This document shows, piece by piece, positions 33,206-43,335 of a DNA stretch of 51,311 nucleotides (position 1 is the first letter of the stretch; each line of letters starts with the position of its first letter). The DNA is from Psilocybe azurescens (lineage: Eukaryota; Basidiomycota; Agaricomycetes; Agaricales; Agrocybaceae). The notes below the pieces were generated by a model. It ran no database searches. It had not been told where the DNA came from and worked only from the letters and a program-made list of their open reading frames with translations. Location: NCBI GenBank assembly GCA_023853785.1, contig JAJIRX010000877.1:1-51311 (forward strand), read 5' to 3'. A program made the position numbers and the translations under genes.

Positions 33206-34204
33206 GAAAATGCGGCTGGGGTATATTATAACTGGGGCCATACAATGTGTGTATATTGCCTGTTCGTAGGTAGGGGATTAGAGACTATAAGAGAAAGAAG
33301 TTGGGTAAGCAACAGGGACCAACAGAAAAAGCACAATGAGTGTGGTATGAAGACGAGTTGGGAAGCCGTGGCATACCAGTAACCATATACCCACACGATG
33401 TTTTGAAATGGCTGTGGCGAAACACGCACAGCTTGTCTGTTATTTTAAGGTCAAACATACACACCTCATCGTTAACATCGCTCAGGGAAGCACATGGACT
33501 GATGCTGATGTTTTTAGGGTGTTGGAGCATAACAGGATCTACCCCGCCCCACGTGTCTGTAACGTGAGGGTCGAGTCTCCAAGCAGCAATATTTAAAAGT
33601 AAAGTCTAGTGAGTGCACTTAACACCTGGTTTGATGAAAAACGATAGATGGGACGAATGTGAACATTATTCAAGGGGACCCGTGGCTATATGCTGCATGA
33701 CGAGAGCAGAAGTTGCTTTTTCCTACATCATGCATATATAAGCCATAACCATAAGACATAATGTTTCCCACAAAACACAAAGAGACACCACCTTCACCTT
33801 CTCTACATATCATCCCAATCCCTCTTCCCATACATCCATCCATTTTTCATCCTTTATACAACGCCGGTTCAAACGCCTCTTTACACCCTGGGTGTATAAC
33901 CATAACTCTTTTTGTCTGTAGACAATGAAAAACCAAACGGAAACTATAAACTATACCGCACCCGCCATCCTCTAACTATCTACCCCCACTCGCCTATACC
34001 CCACACACGCACTCACTACTACGATTACAGCTCTATTTAGTACGCTCTCAACAAGAAAGAAGGGGAAGGGAAGGGAAGGGAAGGAGAAGAGAGATGTAAA
34101 ATACAGTCTAAGCGTCGGGTGAAGGCGGTAGGCAGGGTATGTCGAGTCGAGTGTGCAGAAGGGGATGTCGGATGTCAATGTCGATGGCAACTATTTTATT
34201 TATA
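33206..34204. other. Spacer homologous to 17500-18800, no gene seen
   Basis: 33206-33650 matches 17474-17950, and 33760-34200 matches 18290-18800. A 'gaagg' run (gggaagggaagggaagg, about 34064-34083) is a short microsatellite. A tatatatata tract lies just left, at about 32969. Confidence 0.6.
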
Positions 34205-34479
34205 CTCGTGGGATCAAAAAGTGATCGCGAATTATGTAAGACACGCGTGGTTTGCAATGCAGACAGCGTTCTAATGTTTGTATCGTTGCTCCACTCCTAC
34301 AATATCCTTGACCCGGTTCTAATTTTTTTAAGTATATCGTAGCATCTACTCATCCTATTTCCGAAGAAATATCATAAATTTAGCATAAAACGAAAGAGCC
34401 AGACCGCTTTTCGTGAGGGAGAGTATCGAAACAAAAGTGGTATGATTACCTAATCGCGATCACTTTTTGATCCCACGAG
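34205..34479. mobile_element. 275-base MITE, 26-base perfect TIRs, TA target duplication
   Basis: The left end starts CTCGTGGGATCAAAAAGTGA and the right end is its exact reverse complement; 26 bases match perfectly. TA flanks both sides (34203-34204 and 34480-34481). The paralogous site at about 18800-18830 reads 'atttatttatagcagatcacc' across the join with a single TA, so the insertion can be read directly. The TA duplication indicates a Tc1/mariner-type transposase as mobiliser. No coding capacity. Confidence 0.93.
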
Positions 34480-36066
34480 TAGCAGATCACCCAAATACAG
34501 CCATCTCTGGCCTGCCTGATTCGTGCATGCCGATCTTCCAGTCTACATTCAAAAACACCAAAAATAATAATATCCAAACCAAACCAGAACCACGTTCCTC
34601 TCTCTCTCTCTAAAAAAGGGGGAAGAAAACACATGGTTATAAATAATAGTAACAGTCATCAAGAACCGTAATCGCACCAGAGAAGTCCGCCCGTGACAGA
34701 GAGCAAGCCAAGGATCGCACAGCTGAATACAGCCGCGGTCGGGATCACGCGTGTCAGCTCCTTGTACATCGAGCCTTTGCAATAGCCAGCCATGACCTGG
34801 TCGATGGGGGAGAGTTGGCGTACAGGTTACAGGTTAAAGACAAATAGAGGGAAGATGTGGAGATGAAAACAAAGGGAATGGCGGAGATGGATAGATACGT
34901 GATATGGGCACGGCGTGGCTTTAGGGACGTAGAAATAGGGGCCGGATAATCCAGCGCAAATGAGCGACAAGAAAATTTACTCAACAGCGCGCATACACTC
35001 AGCATGAAGACGATGTAGATTGCGGTCTGGATCGGATCTAGGATGGCTTCCTAGAGCGTGTGTAATGGCGACATGTAGTACAGCGATCCCGCCTGTGATG
35101 GGCAGTTGCGGCGAGTCTTCAAAGGGCTGTAGATCAGAGGAAAGGTAACAGGGAGCAACAGAACGGTGAAAATGTCAGCCAAAATCCCAACATCCTTTGA
35201 AAAAAAAACATAAATTAACTTCCCAAACACATAAATTATTAGCCCACAAGTTCCGCAGGAACCTCGTCTAGCCACTGTTCACAGTGGTAGGGGAGAACTC
35301 CTTCCACATGATCAACTCTCAGACGTTGGTCGCAATGAACAGGCTGATGCACAATCTGAGACTGTACCCCGTCTGCAGGAGCTTGTCCAGGAGGAGGACG
35401 ATGAGCACAGCGACAATGAGCTGGATGATCAGCCACAGGCAGACCCTGCCCCAAGGTCCGACGTCTGGCCGTGGAGCCCTGTGAGCACATAGATGGTCAC
35501 TTTGCCAAGCACGATGATGAGAGCGAAGACTGCAAAATTTAGTCAGTATTTGTCCTTTGCGCATGTGCATATATACATAGATGACGATGACATTGAGGAA
35601 AAGCAAGAGAAGGGAGTGGATGGAGGAGAGTTGGAATATACATGACATAATACAACATGAAACTCACGTTTCTGAGCACCACTGAATGCACAATCTTCTT
35701 TAAGACTGAATTCGACATCGATAAGATTTGCACCTACCAAAAGTTGCATGATTATTCCCAAAATAATAACAGGTGAGATACCGAATTCCATGAGCGTTCC
35801 ACGGTTAGAGGCGAGGATGACCTGCATACAGTAGAGCGAGTCGGAAGAGTTGGAGGACATAATACCAAACTGGGAGCACACCGGGATGATAAGGAGTGTT
35901 ACGGCTGTCCATAGTGTCTTTTGGTTGAACGCAGCCTTGTGGTATGAGGGTCAGCACGTGTTGTATAGAGGTTAACAACGGAAGGAAAATATACTTAGCG
36001 ATCGGGTGAAGAAACTTGTGGTACTATCGGTAAGAAAGGCCGGACGAGGTTGAGAAACCTAACTGG
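34480..36066 (-). pseudogene. SEC61: SEC61-alpha-like pseudogene a4 (most complete 5' half)
   Basis: The minus strand reads VRFLNLVRPFLPIVPQVSSP (about 36066-36007), then after an intron [19 protein letters not shown] and [20 protein letters not shown]. It continues with [40 protein letters not shown] and GAQK at about 35670. After the next intron come [49 protein letters not shown] and KEFSPTTVNSG. From there it jumps to TRFLRNLWAN, again losing the central block. Then YYMSPLHTL, an in-frame TAG, EAILDPIQTAIYIVFMLSVC, and finally GSMYKELTRVIPTAAVFSCA with a shift to LMTVTIIYNHV. Stops and gaps make it non-functional. The 275-base MITE lies just 3' of it. Confidence 0.9.
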
Positions 36067-36339
36067 ACGCTATATGTCAGCAATGCTTACAGGAATGAGG
36101 AGAGGAGAGAGAATACAACAACAGTACGGTCAACCAGCAGCACTCAAGTGTTCGTCCCTGCCCATGCCCAACGCCACGGAACAGCAGTAGTTGCAGCATT
36201 TTTGCTCATGCCGTTCATGTCATTGCTGGCAGCAGCTGCAGTTGAAGAAGGAACGATCCCCGCCGTATTCATCGCCGTCGCCGCCATACTTGCTGTCTCC
36301 ATCCCGCTCGCCGTCACCTGAGCTGTCTGCACCTAACCC

Positions 36340-37445
36340 TAACCCGTGCATCCCTACGCTTGTCGCAGTTAAGAGCCCTCCTCTTTTTCCTGTCCCTCAC
36401 GTTCCTCCTCCTTGTCTTCGTCTTCGCCAAATGCCCGCCCCTGCCTACACTCGCCGCACCGTCAGCGCATCATGTCCTTGGACGTTAAAGTACTCGTGTA
36501 CCTCCACCGCACCGTAATGTACAGTGTTGAGAAGCGGTATAGAGTCAAGATGGTGCGCTGCTGCCGCTGCCTCTGCTACATCCTTTGCACCTGCTGTTAT
36601 TGTGGAGGATAATGGTGATGATGTCATGATTTTACCTTCAACGTTGGCTTCGAATAAACCTTTGGCCTCGCGATTTGAAGTATCGCTGTGGATCTGGAAT
36701 CCATGTCGCTGGTGCTCAGAGCTCAAATTGCTTTGGCCGCTTCCCCTTGTCAAGGATGACGACTCCGCTACTGCGAAGGATGACGATTCCGACCACATCT
36801 TCCCATGTTTCAACAGTGCTCTCTCAACTGCCGAGCATAGATAGCGCATTACAGAGCTCAAATTACAAGACGCGCTCCTCACGATCCTGGTGAAGGGCTT
36901 TTGAGGGTGCAGGGTGTTCCGGGGCGGAGCTTGATGTGCAGTTTTTCAAGGGGCCACATGGGAGGATGAGGATAGGAGAATGATTGGTCATGTAGTGGGT
37001 GTGCATCAGATGATGAGTAGACAAGAGAACAGGAGGAGGAGGATGGTTGAGGTCAAGCACAAGATGTACAAGCTCCTGCTCCCGTCCGTGCTCCTTCCCT
37101 AACAATGCCCAGGTACCCGCCCACGCCATCCTCTCCTCTCCTCCACCCCTCCTCCCAACCCGTGTCAGTCTCCACGTCAGCACGTCGGCACCGCGCCGTG
37201 CTGCCTGCATCGTACATGATCGTGTTTCTGCTCATGACGCACCGCATGGCGCCCTGTGTGCATGGGGTTTGGCGGGATTGAGTCGGGTTGTTGCAATGAA
37301 AAAAGGATTAGCGAGAGGCCTAAGGAGCGGGCTCAGGACATGTGCATGGACTGCTGATGAGGATAGTGGGGGCCGCGTGCAGGAGATGGGAAAAGAATAT
37401 GATCCATTGTCGGTTGCGGATTGGCATGCTGGGATGGATTATTGA
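36340..37445 (+). pseudogene. U-family copy U5 (most complete)
   Basis: All parts of the family appear in order. A hydrophobic frame ALLFFLSLTFLLLVFVFAKC lies at about 36375-36435. MSLDVKVLVYLHRTVMYSVE then KRYR starts at about 36472. RFEVSLWIWNPCRWCSELKL and KDDDSDHIFPCFNSALSTAE run to 36842, where there is a TAG. ITELKLQDALLTILVKGF follows. A final 132-codon frame (37047-37445) contains NNAQVPAHAILSSPPPLLPT, RRAACIVHDRVSAHDAPHGA and VAMKKGLARGLRSGLRTCAW, ending LSVADWHAGMDY. No known domain is recognised. The gene lies head-to-head with SEC61 a4. It is broken by several shifts. Confidence 0.5.
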
Positions 37446-38149
37446 TGGGTTTGGCGTGGGTTTGGGTGATGATTGGCTCACGTGTTGTATGCTTTTTGAA
37501 TGTAGATGATTTTCTTATGTCTAGGTATTTGGTTTCTTTAGGTTCGCGTTCACGTTATCCATACTCCTGCTTATACCTCTCTCCCGCCAGTCCCCTTCTA
37601 GCACCCGTCTCCGACTTCCTATCCTCCATCTGTGCTGTTACTTTGTTTTCCACCCCCACTTTTTCAATTCTCTTTTCAACTTTCAACTTCCACCTTTTGT
37701 TCGCACTTTTACCTTCCATCATTTATCCTCGACCGCCGTTACTTTTCAAATCCCCATTGCCGCACGCAGCAAAGGATTGTATGCTGAAGCGGATGGGATT
37801 GGAAGCCCAGGTCCAAATTCAACTTCCTACCCTCTATACATCCTCTGCCTTGATTTGGCGTCGAGTCGGTTGTTTCAATGTTTGCCTGGATCTTTTGGCT
37901 TCTCATGTTATCTTACTTGGTTTGGATTTCATGCGTCCCATTTCATGCGTCCCGTTTCTGATATGAGGTTTTATTTTTATTCTCACAACATCTTTTTTGT
38001 TTCGTTCTACTACCACACGCAATCTGCGACTCTGAGTGCTGAATAAACATGATGATATCCCCTGCTCTCCTCCAGTATCTACGCTTGTGCATTTTTCTTT
38101 CATGTCAACGCCATAGCACCCTCCAAATATATGTGTACACCCAAACTAT
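37446..38149. other. Cassette spacer, V copy lost
   Basis: 37560-38050 matches the U-V spacer of other cassettes. The sequence then passes at about 38065-38150 directly into the NACHT 3' flank ('catttttctttcatgtcaacgcc' region), so the V frame is missing here. Confidence 0.5.
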
Positions 38150-38621
38150 ATGTTCCCGCATGGCCGATGACTATTTCCCGGCAGGCTCGTATGTATCCTG
38201 GTCGCTCGGAAGGATGGATTCATCGACGTAAAAGACTCGCCATGTGTCCCCATCATCATCTAAGTCTTCGGCCGTAAAACAATTATTACCACGGTCGCGT
38301 GGATATTGTGTCCAGTCGATGGAGATTTTGAACGGTGAAGGATTTGACCCTTTGAATTTCAGTAAATATTTGCGGACTGCTCATACAAGGTCTGGACGCA
38401 ATGGCGCACATTTGGTCGCGGTCTTCCCAGATTGAAGGTAAGATTTTGTTTGCCGAGCGTATCAACTAGCTCAGGCGAGTACTCGGCCTTCGATAACATG
38501 AATGCAAAAGCATCCCAGATGAAGCTCCACTGTTTGCCTGAAGGGGACTTCGTCTCATCCCAAGCTCTGACCACAAACTCCACTGCAAACACCGCAGCCA
38601 TAGTATATGTTGATTGATCTA

Positions 38622-39791
38622 CAGTTGCGGACAAGCAAAGGCATCAAATTTATTCTGTGAATTATGTAGGTGGCCACACTTACTTAGAAGTTCTAAAAAG
38701 TGTTATTATATGAAGTAATTGACCTAATGAATCGATTTGTACAAGCAAAATTTTTAAATTCGCAGTTCTATAAGGGGGGAAATGGCCAAAAATATTGGCC
38801 AATGTTGAAAAAATTCGCTAAAGTCTCGGAAAATTCATTTTTAGACAGTTTTCAATAAACACAGTCTGATCACAAAAATTGTAACTTTCTATCCAGCCAT
38901 TCTCTCACAAAAAAAAAATATTAAATGTCTCCCAGAACAAGCCGACCTCCCAAGAAAAAGAAGAATATTTCTAGATTGAAGAACCAATCTGCATTGATAA
39001 ACATGTCTGCAGGTCAAATTGTGGATAATGATCCAGATCAAGACTGCAGGTCAAGCCCTGATAGTGATGCAGAAGAAGATCCACCAAGACAGGACACTAA
39101 GGATATGGCAATCAGTGAACAAGAGGATGAACTCTTACTCGACTCTGATTTTGACTCCAATGGGGAATGGACTAGACTCACAAGTAAGGAGCTTGGGCAA
39201 AGACTGGTGGCACTCTTTGTTGTAACAATGAAGACCCTAATGATACAGATTGGATCCTATACACATTCGCGTCAGAAAGGGAAAAAAAGGTGATGTAGGG
39301 TCATTTAAATGTCACCTATGTTAACATTTTGTATTTGTATTTAGAGCTTTGGAAGACCTATATCAAAGGCCCAGATGTCATGAGCAAGTCTCTGCATACA
39401 CAAAGACATTATGCTCTGAGTTTCCAAAACCAAGCTACACTCTGCCAAGGTTATATGTCGGTTCATTAATTGATCGTGGCACTTCATGAGTGCATATCAT
39501 CAGGGATTAACTGGATATGCCACAGCATGGGCTGTGAAGAAGTAAAGGCAGCATTGACAGGTCACCTTGACAAGATCGCCACCCTGATCCACTGGAATTG
39601 GGCTTCTGACATGCCAAAAGTTGCGAAATTTTGGTCAAAAATTTGGCCAACCCAAAACCTCGTGGGAATTTCACGAAAAGACTGTTTTTAGGCTCTATTT
39701 GACCGTCCAAATTCAAATCTGTTGTTGGTTTTGTACAGAAAATTTGCATTACTAAGATATCAAATTTGATGTGTTTGCTTGTCTGCAACTG
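38622..39791 (+). mobile_element. 1170-base DNA transposon remnant, about 30-base TIRs, TA duplication
   Basis: The left end reads CAGTTGCGGACAAGCAAA and the right end, reversed, CAGTTGCAGACAAGCAAA. About 27 of 30 bases match through ATCAAATTT. TA flanks both sides (38620-38621, 39792-39793), and N2 shows the empty site as 'gatctacagcatgcgg' (about 23610). Inside are an N-terminal transposase part and a C-terminal scrap, consistent with an internally deleted derivative of a basidiomycete DDE element. Confidence 0.9.
38925..39545 (+). pseudogene. Deleted DDE transposase
   Basis: ATG at 38925 (MSPRTSRPPKKKKNISRLKN), a basic then strongly acidic leader (SPDSDAEEDPP, EQEDELLLDSDFDSNGEWTR). After a shift the frame reads KTYIKGPDVMSKSLHTQRHY (about 39357-39416) with ALSFQNQATL. 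It resumes after a gap at AYHQGLTGYATAWAVKK-stop (39492-39545). GPDVMSKSxxTQRRY near the N-terminus and GLTGxxAAWAVKKYR at the C-terminus are features I know from an abundant agaricomycete DDE transposase family that uses TA targets. The entire catalytic core between them is missing. Confidence 0.65.
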
Positions 39792-39852
39792 TACAGTGTG
39801 TGGCCCTGCTCGTGATGGATCATTCAAAAATTCCATCACCATCCGTAGATAC

Positions 39853-40529
39853 CACTGCTGGCACTGATCACTGTATGTCGGACATACAGCAATTTATATA
39901 CATGACTTATGTAATAATTGATGTATGTATGGTATACAACAATTATGTTTAGAAATAATACAGATATCAGACATATATTGTGTTCGGTGGCTGTATGTTA
40001 AACAAACACTATTTCTGTTTCTAAGCTGTAAGTAAATAAAATACCAAATAAACAGAATTTCTTTTCTTTGGCTGTTTGTCAAAGATAAAGAATAGCTGTA
40101 TATAATTACTGTATGTTTTGGTGTAAGTTTGACATACAGTAATTACATACACAAATTCTGTTTGTTTTACTAACAGAAGTTCTGTTCTTTAACTGTAAGT
40201 TTTATTTAGACAAGTTATGTTTGTATAATATACAGCAATTATATACACCATATCTGTATGTTTTACATACAGTAATTATATACAGCTATTCTGTATCTTT
40301 GACAAACAGCAAAAGAAAAGCAATTATGTTTAATCAGGTGTTTTATTTACTTACAGCTTAGAAACAGAAATTGTGTTTGTTCAAAATACAGCCACCGAAC
40401 ACAATATATGTCTGATATCTGTATTATTTCTAAAAATAAATGCTATATGTTATACTTACATCGATTCTTACATAAGTCGTGTATATACATCACTGTATTT
40501 CAGACATACAGTGGTCGGTGCCAGCAGTG
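39853..40529. mobile_element. 677-base foldback element with CACTG ends
   Basis: Ends: CACTGCTGGCACTGATCACT on the left; the right end is the reverse complement of CACTGCTGGCACCGACCACT. The inverted similarity continues for roughly 300 bases per arm. Example inner pairs are 'gtatgttaaacaaacacta'/'tgtgtttgttcaaaatacag' and 'gtttgtcaaagataaagaatag'/'ctattctgtatctttgacaaa'. Flanks are TAC (39850-39852) and TAT (40530-40532). The empty site in N2 reads 'cgtaggtatggggtacc', so a 2-3 base duplication is likely. 'catacagtaatta'-type subterminal motifs are repeated many times. No coding capacity. Confidence 0.85.
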
Positions 40530-40630
40530 TATGGGGTACCAGTTATACAATAAAGGTCATACCATGGAGGTTGTCGTCGCATACTGCCCACCTTGCTTTG
40601 ATTGAATGATGCAGAAAAGAGGAAACCGGG

Positions 40631-42554
40631 TGAGATGTTAAGTGCGGGGTGTCTTTATAATTGCCCAATACACAACACCCAATCAAATATTTATATTGAT
40701 CAGTTCAATCTGGAAGGGTAAGCTTGTAAGGCTTATTACAATAATTAGTTTAGCAGAGTACAGACTTAGATGATCGCTCTTGGGTGATCACTAGTAGTTA
40801 GAGAACTCTTTTACAGGCGAGTACGCACAAGGCACTGGAATAGTAAGGGCGATCTCTCTATGTGAGGGCGATCACCAATATCAAGGGAATCACTTTTGGG
40901 GGGCGAGTGTACATGGGACACTTAACAGTTCTCTTTTATAAAACCCAAACTCCAACTATCAAACACTATAAGCGATCATCTGTATTAACACGTAGTAGAT
41001 CCTTAGTTTCTATAAGCAACTGGGCACACTAGTCCACAGTCCTTAGTTTACTATAGGCAACATCCTGAAACAGTCAGATTTCTCTGACAGTCGTTCCTAG
41101 TTACTATGAGTGAACACTAGCCTTTATAGGGTTCCCACCCATACTTAATAATCCCCAGGGCAGTCTTACTATAGGCAATGTTCTGAACAGTTGGAGTTCT
41201 CTGACAGTCGTCCCTAGTTACTATGAGCAATCACTAGCTGTATAGGGTTCCAACCCGTACTTAACAATCCCCAGGGCAGTCCACAGATGACTTACAAAAG
41301 CCTGCTTATCAAGTCTAATAGACCCAACGTTGAATATAACAATGGTGATCACTCACAAAAACCAGGTAGCACCTAATTGCTTAAGGTGAACTGCAGTGTT
41401 CGATCTCTTATCACACAAATCACTTAGTCCTCGAAGTGTTAACACTAGAATTCTTATTCTGAGTAAATTCTGATATCAAATCTGGGGTGTAGATTACTTT
41501 GTTCCTATTCTAAGATAGAGGGCTGTTTTTATAGACTAAATAGATACTTTGGCTTGTGATAATTGAAAGAGACTAAGAGAAAAGGAAGGAAATGGACTGT
41601 GTGCTGCCTAGCCTTTGCTGCACCAATTATAATAGTGGAAAGTACTAGTTTGCCTGGGCTTTGGCGCTTATTTGAAGATAACATTGTTGTCCATGCGGCA
41701 GTGCCTCCTTGGGTAGCGATCACCCAACTTATTTTATCAGATGGCTTCGTGGCTAAGACATGTCGGGACTATATTGCCTAGGGTATATTTCCTAGGAAAC
41801 CCTACCAAGGTTCCCAAGCACAGTTGCTATTGGTTTAGGACCTCCTGGAACAGCAGGTGCCTTTATCATGAGGCAAATTACCTCTAGTATTGTGTGGCAA
41901 TCGCTGGCTGGGTGATCCCTCACTCACGTTGGCTGCATTGCAAATTACAAGTTCTTATAGTCAGATCTAGTAGACCACCATGTGCTGAGTTGTACACAAG
42001 ATTTAAATTGCCAATACATTCAGTCCATGGGGCAATCACCCATGTGGTGCAGTGATGTCTGATCCCTGAGCGGTTGATCACCTAATTCAGTGAACAGCCT
42101 TTGTGAAGCCTGGGCACGTGATCGCTTTTGCTAATTAATAAGGTTTACATCACTTGGCGATCACTTGTTAAGAGACTGGTGGGTGTTACCCCTTGTAAGA
42201 GCCAAGGTCATTTCTTTAGGAGTTCTCCCTGGTATAGGACTAATAGCATGATCAATGGGACGGGCGATCACCTCGGGCGCTCGGTTAGGGTTGCTTTGAT
42301 AGCTGTGTAGGAAACTAAAGGTAGTCTTTGATTCGTAGCGCCGATTAATGGGCCACACTATACTTTAGTTAGTTTGTAAAGTCTACTACACTCATTGGTC
42401 CACTAGGAAGTGAAGCCTCAATGCCTAATAGTCTGGTGTATCTCCTACCCTTCACTAGTATAATGTACTAGTTTATTACAGATAACAATAGCAAAAATAA
42501 GGGCCTCTGTGTCTCACTAGGAATTGTAAGCTCAGAATGGTTTACACCCTTTCA
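40631..42554. mobile_element. 1.92-kb TG...CA element with 5-base flanking repeats (long solo-LTR candidate)
   Basis: It begins TGAGATGTTAAGTGCGGGG and ends TACACCCTTTCA. The flanks are CCGGG (40626-40630) and CCAGG (42555-42559), one substitution apart. N3 shows the uninterrupted target 'aaccgggcacagaag'. No gag or pol frame is present, and the ends are not inverted. This suits a solo LTR of unusual length or a non-autonomous LTR derivative. It contains a tandem duplication at 41060-41280 and many GATCAC/GTGATC motifs. Confidence 0.7.
41060..41280. repeat. Tandem duplication of about 115 bases inside the 1.9-kb element
   Basis: Two diverged units share 'tctctgacagtcgt', 'cctagttactatgag', 'tatagggttcc' and 'aatccccagggcagtc'. 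The second-unit landmarks are at about 41200 (cagtcgtccctag) and 41265 (ccccagggcag). Confidence 0.85.
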
Positions 42555-43335
42555 CCAGGCACAGAAGACAAGAGGTCAGCTGCTAATGAGTCTGACAGAG
42601 CCCAAAATGTCTCCAAAGAGACTACTTAATTGGATTTGAGCATCCCACTGGCACAGACGGCAGTCCAAAAGCCAGATAAGGCCTGATGGGAGTCAATGCC
42701 AGGCATTTGCGTAATCTTTGATATGAGATACCTCAATGATGGAGATGGAGCTCTTCTGTTTGGCTAAATTCCTTGATTTTGAGTCAAAATACATTGACTC
42801 CAATATCATTAAAACAAGTAGATGTACCAATGCTTGCAAAATTCTAGAAACATTCCAGGATCCTCAATCAAAGAACCATAATGTATTAAAGGTTGATCCA
42901 TTAATTTGAGTGCATAAGTTGACCACTGCTGAGCATAGGGAACTTTGGAAAATTTCTCCTGAAGAGTGGCATTGTCATGCAGATGGTCTGCTAGTCGAAG
43001 ATGCCTCAAGAATGACTGGTATGCAAGTTTTGGCAGAGGTGTTGCTATGTCAAGTGTTATATATGAAATAAACTGAAGCTCAGAAATAAATTTGTAAGAG
43101 AGCAATCAATTTACATTCAATGGCAAAAATACAGAAATGGGCAGCTTCCTCATGCCTTTTACTGGGATCAATAAAAATTTCATGTGACCAAGTTGGATCA
43201 AGGAGGAAGTCACTGAATGAGGCATGAAGAAATTTGATGGGCTTGTTGTTATCTGAGGCATCCGCAATGGACAATAGATCAATGAGTATATAGGAGCTGA
43301 ACAGTACCCAGGGTAAGTTGCATAAACAACTCCAG

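Larger units (their letters stand above)
38150..43335 (-). pseudogene. NACHT copy N4: C-terminal half only, split by three insertions
   Basis: The surviving gene pieces are 38150-38621, 39792-39852, 40530-40630 and 42555-43335. They encode, right to left, SDNNKPIKFLHASFSDFLLD with DPSKRHEEAAHFCIFAIEC (43274-43110), HLRLADHLHDNATLQEKFSK (about 42990-42930), then the C-terminal domain with VDQSTYTMAAVFAVEFVVRA and FIWDAFAFMLSKAEYSPEL (38617-38460). The sequence diverges from other copies at about 43336, so the start, Walker A and Walker B are absent. The three insertions are described separately. A shift occurs near 38380, where 'ctcatacaagg' is shorter than 'ctccaaacaagg'. This copy is dead. 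Confidence 0.9.

Noticed and set aside
36144..36332. Ala/Thr/Met-rich minus frame
   Set aside because: Low-complexity composition, not conserved in other cassettes.
39853..40529. CRISPR-like array of short repeats
   Set aside because: The repeats are irregular, inverted and part of a foldback element in a fungal genome.
38622..42554. One large composite transposon
   Set aside because: NACHT exon sequence reappears between the parts (39792-39852 and 40530-40630), showing three separate insertions.
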